A stretch of DNA of 64,000 bases from Roseateles sp. YR242 (GTDB taxonomy: Bacteria > Pseudomonadota > Gammaproteobacteria > Burkholderiales > Burkholderiaceae_C): positions 1 to 64,000 of the forward strand of contig NZ_FOAV01000006.1 of NCBI RefSeq assembly GCF_900109745.1. Direction: 5' to 3'. Positions 16,279 through 24,983 of the stretch are shown here, one piece after another. The notes below the pieces were generated by a model. The model was given only the letters and a program-made list of their open reading frames with translations. It was not told the origin of the DNA and searched no databases. Positions within the stretch are counted from its first letter, which is position 1, and each line of letters starts with the position of its first letter. The translations under genes were made by a program, and so were the position numbers.

Positions 16279-16842
16279 ATGCCGAAGAATTTCCCGCAGA
16301 TGTCCGCGCAGTCTTCCCTGACGATTTGCGAACCCACCGCACGGCGCTTTGGCGCTCTGACTCTTTTGCCCATGATGGCCTGCGTGCTTGGCGCTGCGGC
16401 GTTGTTGAGCTTGACAGCATGCGCCGCGCAGAACACCGGCGCCACCACCCCGGCGGGCAACTTCCCACACACCTCCAAGTGGGACCAGAAAACCTGGGTG
16501 GTGACCGCCTTGGGCGGCAGCGACCTCCCCACAGACGGACCTCGCCCCACGTTGAGCATCAAGGACGGCGTGGCCTTCGGCACCGACGGCTGCAATCGCT
16601 ACCGCCGCGCTCTCAAGCCAGCTTCCGATGTGCCGTCTGCGCTTCGATTTGATGAGGCGGGCGCTGCGTCCACGCGCATGGCTTGCCCCGGCCCTGCAGA
16701 CGCCGTGTCACGCGACTGGAATACCGCACTGAATGCCACCCGGTCGGTGCGTACCGAGCCCACCCGGCTGACGTTCATCGACCAGAGCGGCAATGTGATT
16801 GCGCGCCTGGCGCCGGCACCTGACGAAGCCACCAACCGCTGA
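16279..16842 (+). CDS. META/HslJ-domain lipoprotein
   Basis: 187-aa predicted lipoprotein. The ATG at 16279 is preferred over the one at 16273 because GGAG then sits 8 nt upstream. A long signal region ends in lipobox LTAC (about residue 49). The mature part carries the META fold typical of HslJ: a W near the start (TWVVTALGGSDL), GTDGCNRYRRAL, and STRMACPGPADAVSRDW. HslJ-type proteins are linked to heat or antibiotic stress at the envelope; the molecular function is unclear. Transcribed alone, divergent from the regulator at 15287-15997. Confidence 0.75.
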   Translation: MPKNFPQMSAQSSLTICEPTARRFGALTLLPMMACVLGAAALLSLTACAAQNTGATTPAGNFPHTSKWDQKTWVVTALGGSDLPTDGPRPTLSIKDGVAFGTDGCNRYRRALKPASDVPSALRFDEAGAASTRMACPGPADAVSRDWNTALNATRSVRTEPTRLTFIDQSGNVIARLAPAPDEATNR

Positions 16843-16979
16843 GCTCATTCTGCTGAGCCCCCCTGAGCTCACGGCGTCGAGTTCATTGCGCTGACTTCAC
16901 CGTCCTCGGTTTGCCTCGACACCCCTGTCGGGCGGACGCAGCTCGCCATTTGGAGCGGCTGCGCCACCCGGCCGCCGCC

Positions 16980-17735
16980 TCATGTCGATATCTGGCGGGA
17001 CGCGGCGGCGGGATCCAACGGACGTACGCGTGCACGTTTCGATGCGTACATGGCAGCATCCGCCTTCCTCAGCAGCGACTCCGGCAGATCGCCATCCTCG
17101 GGGAAGGTACTGGCACCGATGCTCACGCTGGGTGTCAGCATCTCCGTACCCACGAAACACGGCTGGGAGACGGCGCGCGCAATCTTGTCGACAAAGCGGT
17201 CCAGCCGCCCTTGCGGAATATCGCCGGCAACGATCACGAACTCGTCACCACCCAGGCGGCAGACGGTGTCGCTTGCCCGCAGGGTGGCCTTCAGCGTGAT
17301 GGCCACATGCAACAGCAGCAGGTCACCCACGTCGTGCCCGAAGCGGTCGTTCACCGCCTTGAAATCATTCAGGTCCAGGAAGAGCACGGCCAACGGCGTG
17401 GCGTGACGCTTGGCCAACGCCAGCTCATGCGTCAGGCGGTCCCACAGCACCACGCGATTGGGGAGTTGCGTGAGTTGATCCGTTTCCGAGGCGTGGATGG
17501 CGTCCTGCAACGCCGAGTTCGCGGTGTCAGCTTCCAGCGCCGCTCGCTGGGTCTGGTCGTGAAGCGCCAGGTAAAGGCGTTCGTTCTCCTGAACCAGCCA
17601 GTAAAGCGCGCCCAGGGATTCTTCGCTGCGCGCGTGTGAGATATCGAGCCGAATCGAGGCCAGCAAGGCTTGCGCATCAGAGATCTCTCTCTGAAGGAGT
17701 TGCAAGCGCTCGGTGTCCTGGGGCTCAGTGCTCAT
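16980..17735 (-). CDS. Diguanylate cyclase (GGDEF) with inhibitory site
   Basis: 251-aa c-di-GMP synthase, start MSTEPQDTERL at 17735. Residues 1-85 are helical/coiled-coil with no recognisable sensor or membrane segment. The GGDEF domain (residues 85-245) has DQLTQLPNRVVLWDRL at its start and the intact active site RLGGDEFV. An RASD motif lies exactly five residues before GGDEF, the spacing of the allosteric I-site, so product inhibition is likely. Its ATG overlaps the stop of the small upstream gene (17725-18036) by 11 bp, so the two are probably co-translated. Confidence 0.9.
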   Translation of the reverse strand: MSTEPQDTERLQLLQREISDAQALLASIRLDISHARSEESLGALYWLVQENERLYLALHDQTQRAALEADTANSALQDAIHASETDQLTQLPNRVVLWDRLTHELALAKRHATPLAVLFLDLNDFKAVNDRFGHDVGDLLLLHVAITLKATLRASDTVCRLGGDEFVIVAGDIPQGRLDRFVDKIARAVSQPCFVGTEMLTPSVSIGASTFPEDGDLPESLLRKADAAMYASKRARVRPLDPAAASRQIST

Positions 17736-18036
17736 CCTCGGTCCTATGCGACTTCCCTCGAGACGACGCTTCTTCATCCACCTTGGTCTGGGCCTCATGG
17801 CCGCTTTGCCAGGCGTCCTTGCGCTCGCTCCACAGCGCGGCGCTTTCGCCGGTGGTGGCCGGCATATTGCGCGGCTCATCCATCGGGTTTTCCGACGACT
17901 CGCCCCCGCGGGCGGCAGCCTTCGCACCCTGCCGCTGCAGTTCCACCCGCTCGGCAACCGCCAAGCCAGTGGGATCGGTCGTCGGGCGGTGTTTCCTCAA
18001 ATGCGACTTGGCACTGCGCTTCATCTTCCGCTCCAT
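17725..18036 (-). CDS. Small hydrophilic protein translationally coupled to the diguanylate cyclase
   Basis: 103 aa (or 99 from the second Met). A basic N-terminus (MERKMKRSAKSHLRKHR) is followed by charged, Gln/Glu-rich sequence with SSENPMDEPRNMPATTGES in the middle. No domain recognised, no signal peptide, no membrane segment; it looks disordered. Evidence for being real is the 11-bp overlap with the diguanylate cyclase start on the same strand and codon use like the neighbours. It may be a partner that tunes the cyclase. Confidence 0.5.
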   Translation of the reverse strand: MERKMKRSAKSHLRKHRPTTDPTGLAVAERVELQRQGAKAAARGGESSENPMDEPRNMPATTGESAALWSERKDAWQSGHEAQTKVDEEASSRGKSHRTEDEH

Positions 18037-18353
18037 CGGCCCTCTTACCGACCATCAGAAGCCCATTAGGCGCTTAATAACCGTCAAGCGAGCATTGCAA
18101 TCAAGAATCCCTGGGGCAGGTGTCTGCACCCATTGGATCCTTAGTGGGTATTCCCTGCCTTCACCCGCGTTTTCAGGGCTGAAACGGCGGTCTTTGGAAA
18201 CTTCAAATCCCCGTGCGGGAATCGGAGCTTCACGGTGAGGCTGATAGGGAGTTCAAGCCGGGCTGGATCTCACGAAGAACATCCAGGCCAAAAAGCAAAA
18301 CGCCGACAAGACGTTTGTCCTGTCGGCGTTTTTGGCATTGCTGCCTTATTCGG
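18037..18353. other. Intergenic region between the small gene and tRNA-His
   Basis: This 317-bp stretch holds no convincing ORF. It contains the tRNA-His terminator hairpin (18299-18330) and must carry the promoter for the minus-strand pair at 17725-18036. Nothing else stands out. Confidence 0.5.
18299..18330 (-). terminator. Rho-independent terminator after tRNA-His
   Basis: Ten-base arms AACGCCGACA (18299-18308) and TGTCGGCGTT (18321-18330) form a perfect stem. In the minus-strand direction it is followed by TTTGCTTTTT, as expected for a transcript ending after tRNA-His. The plus strand also has a T run, so it may work both ways. Confidence 0.75.
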
Positions 18354-18430
18354 TGGGGTGGCTGATGGGACTCGAACCCACGACGACCAGAATCACAATC
18401 TGGGACTCTACCAACTGAGCTACAGCCACC
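18354..18430 (-). tRNA. tRNA-His (anticodon GTG)
   Basis: The minus strand folds as a complete cloverleaf: acceptor GTGGCTG / CAGCCAC, D-arm with AGCTCAGTTGGTAGAG, anticodon loop TTGTGAT giving GTG (His), and T-arm GTGGGTTCGAGTCCCAT. The extra G at -1 (complement of base 18430) opposite discriminator C73 is encoded, the tRNA-His identity signature. CCA is encoded at 18354-18356. It lies downstream of ppiD and has its own terminator. Confidence 0.96.
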
Positions 18431-18521
18431 GGCGAAGAAAGAGATTATGGCCCAGTTTTCTCTCTGTAGGAAGCTTCTTTTGAAGATTCTTCAAAGTTTT
18501 TTTGGGCCTGTCGATGAATGA

Positions 18522-20453
18522 TCAATGTGCAGCCGCGGATGCGGCGTCGGGCGCGGCCAGCGACTTCAGTACGGCCGGCTTGATCGCCGCCTTGTATTGC
18601 GTCTTCAAGGCACCATAGAACGACATCATTTCTGCGGCCGCCCAGGTTTGCGCATATTGGTCCGAAGCCCGCTTGGGGTCAATCAGCGCCGGGTCACGCG
18701 GCAGCAGTTTGTTGATGCGCACCACCAGGTACTGGCCATCACCGGTGTCCACACCTGCATAAGCCGGCAGCTTGGACGCATCGGTGCGCAGCACCTGGTC
18801 CAGCGCCTTGCCCGGCAGGCCGCCCGGCTTGGCGCGGGACACGGTGATGACCTCACCCAGGCCCTTGGCATCGCCGCCCTTTTGCAGCTCGGCCAGACGG
18901 GCTTGGCCCGCCTTGGTGGCGGCTTCCGTGGCGTGCTGCTGCACCCAGGCCGCCGTCACGGCCGGCTTGACGTCCGCCAGGTCCGGCACACGGGCCGGAT
19001 GGTGCGCCACCACACGGGCAGACACCAACTGGCTCGAACCCGTTTCCACCGCCTGGGTGTTGCGCTTGTTGTTCAGCGAGTCGTTGCTGAAGACAGCATC
19101 CAGCAGCTTGGTCGAAGCCAGCACACCCGTGGCATCTGCAGCAGGCTTGCGCTGCACAGTGGCCTTTTGGATGGTCAGCTTGAACTTGTCAGCCGCCGGC
19201 TTGAGGCTGTCGCTCTGCTCGTAGACGGTGTTGCCGAATTCGTCTGCGATCTCGGTGTAACGCTTTTGCGCCATGTCCTTGCGCAGCGCCGCTTCAATCT
19301 GGCCGCGCACTTCTTCCAGCGCCGGCACCTTGCCGCCACGGATCGCCGTCAGCTTGATGATGTGGTAGCCGAACTCGGACTCCACCAGGTCGCTGATCTC
19401 GCCTTCCTTGAGCTTGAAGGTCGCGTCCTGGAAGGGCTTGACCATCGCACCCTCGCCGAAGAAGTCCAGGTCGCCGCCGCGCACCGCGGAGCCACTGTCG
19501 TCGGAGTTCTTCTTGGCCAGTTCGGCGAAGCCAGCCGGATTCTTGCGGGCCTCGGCCAGCAGCGCTTCCGCCTTGGCCTTCGCCTTGGCCTTGTCGGCCG
19601 CCGACATGTCCGGCGTCAGCTTCACCAGGATGTGGCTGGCCCGGCGCTCTTCAGGGGCCTTGTAGTTGTTGGCGTTCTGCTTGTAGTACTCGGCCACATC
19701 CGTCGGGTTGACCGTCAGGTTGGCCGTCAGCGAGCCCTGGTCCAGCACCACGTATTCGATGTCGGCCGTTTCGGCCTGCTGGAACCGGGCGGAGATCTTG
19801 GTGTCCTTGTAGAAGGCTTCCAGATCGGCATCGGTGGGCTTGAGCGTGGCCGCGAAGTCCTTCACGTCAAAGCGCTGGAACTGCACTTCACGTTGCTGCA
19901 GGAAGGCATCAAAAGCCAGCGAGGCGCTGGATTCAGTGGGCAATGCGCTCGTCGCGATCGGACCCAGCACCTGGTTGGACAGGGCACCCTGGCGCACACG
20001 CTGGAACAGGCCATCGGCCGTCAGGCCCATCGCTGCCAGCATTTCCTTCTTGAAACCACCGGACGGGTCGAACAGGAAAGCGAACTGCGGGTCGGTACGG
20101 ATGATCTCGTGGACCTGCTGGTCGGTCAGGCTGCGGCGCTCCTTCTCCACAGCCACGTCCATCACACGCTCACGCAGCACGTTTTCCAGGATGTTCTTGC
20201 GCATCTCCGGCGTGTCGAACAGCTTGGGGTCGACATTGGGCGACTGCTGGCGCATGCGCTCCTGCTGGTCTCGCTGGGCAGCGTCCCACTCGGCCTGCGT
20301 GATCTGGCGATCGCCCACGGTGGCCACGGCAGCGTTGTTGCCATCCATGAAGCGGCTATAGCCCTCCACGCCCAACAACACGAAGGAAGGCAGGATCAGG
20401 ATCAGCAGCAGGAACTGAAACAGCCGCGTGTGCTTGCGAACGAAATCAAACAT
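18522..20453 (-). CDS. ppiD: Periplasmic folding chaperone / peptidyl-prolyl isomerase PpiD
   Basis: Membrane-anchored SurA/parvulin-type chaperone, 643 aa from MFDFVRKHTRLFQFLLL at 20453, the conserved N-terminus. One membrane helix (residues 12-32) anchors it with the bulk in the periplasm. Residues 35-230 form the SurA_N-like chaperone region. A parvulin domain spans roughly 265-370 (RRASHILVKLTPDM, then GGDLDFFGEGAMVKPFQDA and FGYHIIKLT), followed by a C-terminal chaperone part. It helps outer-membrane and secreted proteins fold at the Sec translocon. It is flanked by tRNA-Val upstream and tRNA-His downstream; hupB lies beyond, but lon is not adjacent. Confidence 0.93.
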   Translation of the reverse strand: MFDFVRKHTRLFQFLLLILILPSFVLLGVEGYSRFMDGNNAAVATVGDRQITQAEWDAAQRDQQERMRQQSPNVDPKLFDTPEMRKNILENVLRERVMDVAVEKERRSLTDQQVHEIIRTDPQFAFLFDPSGGFKKEMLAAMGLTADGLFQRVRQGALSNQVLGPIATSALPTESSASLAFDAFLQQREVQFQRFDVKDFAATLKPTDADLEAFYKDTKISARFQQAETADIEYVVLDQGSLTANLTVNPTDVAEYYKQNANNYKAPEERRASHILVKLTPDMSAADKAKAKAKAEALLAEARKNPAGFAELAKKNSDDSGSAVRGGDLDFFGEGAMVKPFQDATFKLKEGEISDLVESEFGYHIIKLTAIRGGKVPALEEVRGQIEAALRKDMAQKRYTEIADEFGNTVYEQSDSLKPAADKFKLTIQKATVQRKPAADATGVLASTKLLDAVFSNDSLNNKRNTQAVETGSSQLVSARVVAHHPARVPDLADVKPAVTAAWVQQHATEAATKAGQARLAELQKGGDAKGLGEVITVSRAKPGGLPGKALDQVLRTDASKLPAYAGVDTGDGQYLVVRINKLLPRDPALIDPKRASDQYAQTWAAAEMMSFYGALKTQYKAAIKPAVLKSLAAPDAASAAAH

Positions 20454-20539
20454 CAACAACCTCAGATGAGCCTTGCACACATACGACAAAGGCGAACCAT
20501 GGTTCGCCTTTGCGCTGCGCGGCATTCGAGCCTCGGGAT

Positions 20540-20615
20540 TGGTGGGCGCTGACGGTCTCGAACCGCCGACCTACTCCGTGTAAAGGAGCCGCTCTACCAA
20601 CTGAGCTAAGCGCCC
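20540..20615 (-). tRNA. tRNA-Val (anticodon TAC)
   Basis: The minus strand gives a full cloverleaf: acceptor GGGCGCT / AGCGCCC, D-arm AGCTCAGTTGGTAGAGC, anticodon loop TTTACAC with anticodon TAC, and T-arm GGCGGTTCGAGACCGTC. CCA is encoded at 20540-20542. It sits in the gap between hupB and ppiD, a common arrangement in Burkholderiales. Confidence 0.95.
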
Positions 20616-20766
20616 GAGGATTCTGTCTCGACCCGTTTTGAAGCAGCACCCGCAGGTGCTTGCGTTTCTCTTCGAGCCGGGGGCGAAGCCTACCAGAAAC
20701 TGGGGGCTCCAAAACTGGAACAGCCTGCCCAACCGTTACAAAAAACGGAGCAAGCCGCGAGCGGCA

Positions 20767-21039
20767 TCAGTTCACCGCGTCCTTCAATGCCTTGCCGGGG
20801 CGGAACTTCGGCACCTTGGCCGACTTGATCTTGATCGTGTCGCCGGTACGGGGATTGCGGCCGCTACGCGCAGCGCGCTTGCTGACGCTGAAGGTGCCAA
20901 AACCCACCAGCGACACCGTGCCGTTTTTCTTGAGCGTGGTTTTCACCCCTCCGATCAAAGCTTCCAGCGCACGCCCGGCGGCGGCCTTGGAAATATCCGC
21001 CTGCTTGGCGATGTGCTCGATCAATTCGGACTTGTTCAC
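20767..21039 (-). CDS. hupB: Nucleoid protein HU (beta-type)
   Basis: 90-aa histone-like DNA-bending protein: [20 protein letters not shown] at the N-terminus, [21 protein letters not shown] core, and the DNA-contacting arm [11 protein letters not shown] with the conserved Arg-Asn-Pro. Normal length and no anomalies. It precedes tRNA-Val and ppiD on the same strand. Confidence 0.97.
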   Translation of the reverse strand: MNKSELIEHIAKQADISKAAAGRALEALIGGVKTTLKKNGTVSLVGFGTFSVSKRAARSGRNPRTGDTIKIKSAKVPKFRPGKALKDAVN

Positions 21040-21297
21040 GAAGGTACCCCCTCTATGGTTTCAACGCGGGGGCACGCCACCCTGGCGGTCTCCGCACGAC
21101 CCGATCCGGCTGCGCTGCACAGGGGGGAAAACGCCCCAGGCCCCGTGACAGCGCGGGAAGCGGATTCTAGACGGATTCACTTCCGCGCCCGATCAGGGAA
21201 AAGTCCCGATACCAAGGGTCGCCCCGCCAGTCGCCCAGGCGATGGCCGCTTGACCTGTATCAATGATTTTGATGAGAAACACCGCAGCGCGGAGGGA

Positions 21298-21864
21298 TCA
21301 GCGCACCTTGGCGCGAATCTCAGGCAGGGCCTTTTGCAGGTAATAGACCATCGACCAGATGGTCAGCACCGCCGCCAGATAGATCAGCCAGGTGCCGCAG
21401 AGCCGGGTGTTGATCACGCCGAACAGGACGCCGTCATACAGCAGGAAGGGGATGGCCACCATCTGCACGGTCGTCTTGAGTTTGCCCAGCATGTGGACCG
21501 CCACGGAACGGGAGGCGCCAATCTGCGCCATCCACTCCCGCAGGGCGGAGATCGCAATCTCACGCCCGACGATGACCAGCGCCACCAGCGCATCCACCCG
21601 CTGCTGTTCCAGCAGCACCAGCAGGGCCGCACAGACCAGGAACTTGTCGGCCACCGGGTCCAGGAAGGCACCGAAGGACGAGGTCTGATTGAGCTTGCGG
21701 GCCAGATAACCATCCGCCCAGTCGGTCAGCGCCACCAGGATGAAGAGCACCGTCGCCACCAGGTTCTGATGCGCGGGGGTCATCTGCAAATGGAACAGCC
21801 CCACGATCAACGGGATGGCCACAATGCGGGCCCAGGTCAGCAGGGTTGGCAGGGTCAGGAACAT
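21298..21864 (-). CDS. pgsA: CDP-diacylglycerol-glycerol-3-phosphate 3-phosphatidyltransferase
   Basis: Integral membrane enzyme that makes phosphatidylglycerol-phosphate, the committed step to PG and cardiolipin. Start MFLTLPTLLTWARIVAIPL at 21864 (188 aa). The CDP-alcohol phosphotransferase motif D-x2-DG-x2-AR-x8-G-x3-D-x3-D is complete (DWADGYLARKLNQTSSFG, continuing FLDPVADK, residues 62-90). Four to six hydrophobic helices are visible. The upstream region toward the TonB-like gene is filled by GC-rich repeats. Confidence 0.93.
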   Translation of the reverse strand: MFLTLPTLLTWARIVAIPLIVGLFHLQMTPAHQNLVATVLFILVALTDWADGYLARKLNQTSSFGAFLDPVADKFLVCAALLVLLEQQRVDALVALVIVGREIAISALREWMAQIGASRSVAVHMLGKLKTTVQMVAIPFLLYDGVLFGVINTRLCGTWLIYLAAVLTIWSMVYYLQKALPEIRAKVR

Positions 21865-21969
21865 GGAGGGGATTGTGCCCACCTTTTACGGCTTCACGTC
21901 CCGTTGTTGAGGGATTGAGCGCAATCAATTCCTTCCGCACCGCTCGACCGCCCCGCCGGCACGCCTCCC

Positions 21970-22128
21970 GCACGCGCAGCGCGCGTGTGACCGGGCACCC
22001 TCGCACGCGCAGCGCGAGTGCGCCGGAACAAGCCCCCAGCATGGCCGCCCGTCGCTGCCCGGGCCAGCCCCCCGATGCGGCCGCCCGTCGCTGTCTGAGC
22101 AAGCACTCGGCGCGGCCACCCGTCGCTG
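21970..22128. repeat. Degenerate GC-rich repeats between pgsA and the TonB-like gene
   Basis: GGCCGCCCGTCGCTG occurs at 22043-22057 and 22079-22093, and with one mismatch at 22114-22128, a spacing of 35-36 bp. Just before, CACGCGCAGCGCG occurs at about 21971 and 22004, each able to fold as a GC-rich hairpin. Long open frames cross this area on both strands, but they reflect the repeat composition and not genes. Confidence 0.6.
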
Positions 22129-22133
22129 TCCGC

Positions 22134-22694
22134 TCAGTCCAGCGTCCGCGGCTTGAATCGACGTTCGTTGTTGAACAGGAAGACCTCGTTGAACTTCCAG
22201 GGGCGCGGCAAGCGGCTCACATCGCCGTACGGCGCAGCTTTGCGGACGGCCGCCATGGCCAGCTCGATGGTATCGACCGCCTGGCCAGGGCGGCGCAGCA
22301 CACGAATATCCCGGACCGAACCATCGCGGTTCAATTCGATTTCCAGCACCGGAATGGCCAGCAGCACGGCGGGCACCTCCCCCATGTAGGTGCGGTCCGG
22401 ATTGGCGGCCACCAGCCGCAGCGCCGCCTGGTGGCGAAGCTCCTCATGCGAACGAATGGGGTGCGGTGGCTCCAGCCGCGCAGCAGCATTGGCCATGGCC
22501 GGCACCACTTCCGGCGCGGGCACAGGGCGCGGGGCCGATGGCCGTGCGGGCTCCGCACTTGTGAGAGGTGGCGCCACCGGCACACGCTGCGCCGGACCAC
22601 CACACCCTGCCAGCACCACGCTCAGGCCCAGCTTGGCCGCCCAGCGCCAAGGCGCAGGTGCCGATGAAGGCCCACGCTCATCAGTGCAAGGCAC
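22134..22694 (-). CDS. Lipoprotein with TonB C-terminal-like domain
   Basis: 186 aa if started at the GTG at 22694, which lies within the last codons of uvrC on the same strand; alternatives further up overlap uvrC more. A hydrophobic signal with lipobox VLAGC is followed by a Pro/Ala-rich segment (residues 35-70). The C-terminal part has [19 protein letters not shown] and [16 protein letters not shown], the pattern of a TonB/TolA C-terminal domain. The lack of a TonB-type membrane anchor suggests a periplasmic or outer-membrane lipoprotein, not a true energy transducer. Probably co-transcribed with uvrC. Confidence 0.65.
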   Translation of the reverse strand: MPCTDERGPSSAPAPWRWAAKLGLSVVLAGCGGPAQRVPVAPPLTSAEPARPSAPRPVPAPEVVPAMANAAARLEPPHPIRSHEELRHQAALRLVAANPDRTYMGEVPAVLLAIPVLEIELNRDGSVRDIRVLRRPGQAVDTIELAMAAVRKAAPYGDVSRLPRPWKFNEVFLFNNERRFKPRTLD

Positions 22695-24951
22695 GGTAGA
22701 TCTCTTCAGCCAACTCACGCGAAACACCCTTCACACTGCACAACTCTTCGATGCTGGCACCTGCCACACCGCGAACCCCGCCAAAGCGTTGCAGCAACTG
22801 CGAACGCTTCTTGGGGCCCACGCCCGGCACATCCTCCAGCCGCGAACCACCGGTCCGCACGGAGGCGCGCTTGGCCCGCATGCCGGTGATGGCAAAGCGG
22901 TGGGCCTCGTCGCGGATCTGCGCCACCAGCATCAGGGCGGCGGAATCCTTGCCCAGGTAGACCTTCTCGCGTCCATCGGCAAACACCAGCTCTTCCAGCC
23001 CCACCTTACGGCCTTCACCCTTCTCCACGCCAACGATCAGCGACAGGTCCAGGCCCAGTTCCTCGAAAACTTCACGCGCCATGGACACCTGGCCTTTGCC
23101 ACCGTCCACCAGCACCAGGTCCGGCAGGCGCCCGGTGCCATTCTGGGCCGCCTCTGCCATGCGGCTGTAACGACGTGTCAGCACCTGGCGCATGGCGGCA
23201 TAGTCGTCGCCCGGCGTGATGCCATCGATGTTGAAACGCCGGTACTGGCTGCTCTGCATCTGGTGGCTCTCGAAGACCACACAGGACGCCTGCGTGGCCT
23301 CGCCAGCGGTGTGGCTGATGTCAAAGCACTCCACGCGAAACTTGTCCAACTCGGTGACGCTGAGGTCCAGCGCATCCACCAAGGCACGGGTGCGGGCTTG
23401 CTGGGAACCTTCCTCGGACAGCAGGCGCGCCAGCGCCAGGGCCGCCCCCTTGGCACACATCTCCTGCCAGATGCGGCGCTGGCCACGCGGCTGCGCCTGG
23501 GTGGTGACGCGATAACCAGCCTGGAGGCTGAGCGCTTCACCCAACGCCGGGCCCACCGCATGGGACAACACCAGCAGCGACGGCACATGCGCCTCCAGGT
23601 AGTGCTGGGCGATGAAGGCCTCCAGCACCTGGCGTTCCGCACTCGGCGGCACACCGCGCGGCGCGGCAACATCCACGGCCTCGCCCACGCCCTCGCCCTC
23701 GACCGCTGACCCCGACTCCTCCGGCGGCGCCATGTCCACCAGATCCTCATCGTCCAGGAAGGACACGGCAGTGGCATCCTCCACATGCTTGGGGAAGTAG
23801 GCCCGGTCACCCAGGTGACGACCGCCACGCACCATGGCCAGATTCACGCACGCACGCCCCCCCTGCAGCCGCACGGCCAGGATGTCCACGTCGCGGTCCC
23901 GCCCGGTTGCACTGTTCTCATCCACCGCCTGCTGCTGCAGCACCTTGGACAAGGCCGTGATCTGATTGCGCAGTTCCGCCGCCAGCTCGTACTGCATGCG
24001 CTCGGCGTGCGCCATCATCTGCGCCTGCAAGCCGTCCAGCACCTCCTGGGTCTCGCCCAGCAGGAAGCGCTCGGCATGGCTGACGTTGCGGGCGTACTCG
24101 TCCGTCCGCCCCTCCGGGATGCAGGGACCCGAGCAGCGATGGATCTGATAGAGCAGGCACGGACGGCTGCGGTTGTTGAAGACGGTGTCCTCGCAGGTGC
24201 GCAACCGGAACACCTTTTGCAGCAGCTGGATGGATTCCTTGACGGCCCAGGCACTGGGAAACGGCCCGAAGTAGCGATGACGCTTGTCCACCGCCCCTCG
24301 GTAGTAGCTGATGCGCGGCCAGGCATGGCCGGAAAGCCGCAGGTACGGATAACTCTTGTCATCCCGGAACAGGATGTTGAAGCGCGGGTTCAGCGCCTTG
24401 ATGAGGTTGTTTTCCAGCAGCAGCGCCTCGGCCTCAGTGCGGACCACCGTGGTCTCCAGCCGGGCGATACGCGCCACCATCATGCCGATGCGGGTGCCGC
24501 CATGGTCCTTCTGGAAATAGCTGGAAACGCGGCGCTTGAGGTTCTTCGCCTTGCCCACGTACAGCACGTGGTCCTGGGCATCGAAGTAACGGTAGACACC
24601 GGGCAGCGCCGGCAGCGCCAGCACCTCGGCCAGCACGCGATCACGCACCTCACGGGCAGCGCGCTCCATGTCCCGCACGCGCTGGCCTTCGGCCACCTCG
24701 ATGGCCTCGCCTTGTTCATGCCACGTATCGGCGGGGCTGTCGGCGCGGTTGTCGGCGGGCTTGTCGGCGGGCTTGTCGCTACGGCCGTCGGTGTTGCTGT
24801 CGGCGCGGTCATCCAGCAGCACCTTCGCGCCAAGGTCGCCGGGAACATTCGCGCCAGGGGCAGCCGGGGGCTCCTCAGGTTGCGCGTGGGGCTGTCGGGA
24901 TGAATCGGGGTCCGGCACCGGGGTCTCCGGGTCGGTCGGGATCGTGCTCAT
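22681..24951 (-). CDS. uvrC: Excinuclease ABC subunit C with extended N-terminus
   Basis: Nucleotide-excision-repair nuclease, 756 aa versus about 610 in E. coli. Residues 1-95 are an unusual Pro/Asp/Ala-rich extension with a [11 protein letters not shown] repeat. The GIY-YIG nuclease follows ([20 protein letters not shown], residues 118-137), then the UVR motif near 330, an extra acidic insert (about residues 400-435), the RNase H-like nuclease ([21 protein letters not shown]), and C-terminal helix-hairpin-helix repeats ([18 protein letters not shown]). If the first ATG is right, only 32 bp separate it from divergent earP; an internal Met at residue 95 (24669) is an alternative start and would free about 300 bp. 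Confidence 0.93.
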   Translation of the reverse strand: MSTIPTDPETPVPDPDSSRQPHAQPEEPPAAPGANVPGDLGAKVLLDDRADSNTDGRSDKPADKPADNRADSPADTWHEQGEAIEVAEGQRVRDMERAAREVRDRVLAEVLALPALPGVYRYFDAQDHVLYVGKAKNLKRRVSSYFQKDHGGTRIGMMVARIARLETTVVRTEAEALLLENNLIKALNPRFNILFRDDKSYPYLRLSGHAWPRISYYRGAVDKRHRYFGPFPSAWAVKESIQLLQKVFRLRTCEDTVFNNRSRPCLLYQIHRCSGPCIPEGRTDEYARNVSHAERFLLGETQEVLDGLQAQMMAHAERMQYELAAELRNQITALSKVLQQQAVDENSATGRDRDVDILAVRLQGGRACVNLAMVRGGRHLGDRAYFPKHVEDATAVSFLDDEDLVDMAPPEESGSAVEGEGVGEAVDVAAPRGVPPSAERQVLEAFIAQHYLEAHVPSLLVLSHAVGPALGEALSLQAGYRVTTQAQPRGQRRIWQEMCAKGAALALARLLSEEGSQQARTRALVDALDLSVTELDKFRVECFDISHTAGEATQASCVVFESHQMQSSQYRRFNIDGITPGDDYAAMRQVLTRRYSRMAEAAQNGTGRLPDLVLVDGGKGQVSMAREVFEELGLDLSLIVGVEKGEGRKVGLEELVFADGREKVYLGKDSAALMLVAQIRDEAHRFAITGMRAKRASVRTGGSRLEDVPGVGPKKRSQLLQRFGGVRGVAGASIEELCSVKGVSRELAEEIYRALH

Positions 24952-24983
24952 GGGCCGGCATTGTGCCGCCGGATAATTTACCC

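Noticed and set aside
18525-20552. 675-codon plus-strand frame opposite ppiD
   Set aside because: Antisense shadow of ppiD; it also covers part of the tRNA-Val spacer and shows no domain.
21970-22128. CRISPR-like spacing of GC-rich repeats
   Set aside because: Repeats are short, degenerate and only three, spacers resemble each other, and no cas genes are present.
21846-22667. Overlapping frames on both strands through the GC-rich repeat block
   Set aside because: They arise from repeat composition and have no conserved product.
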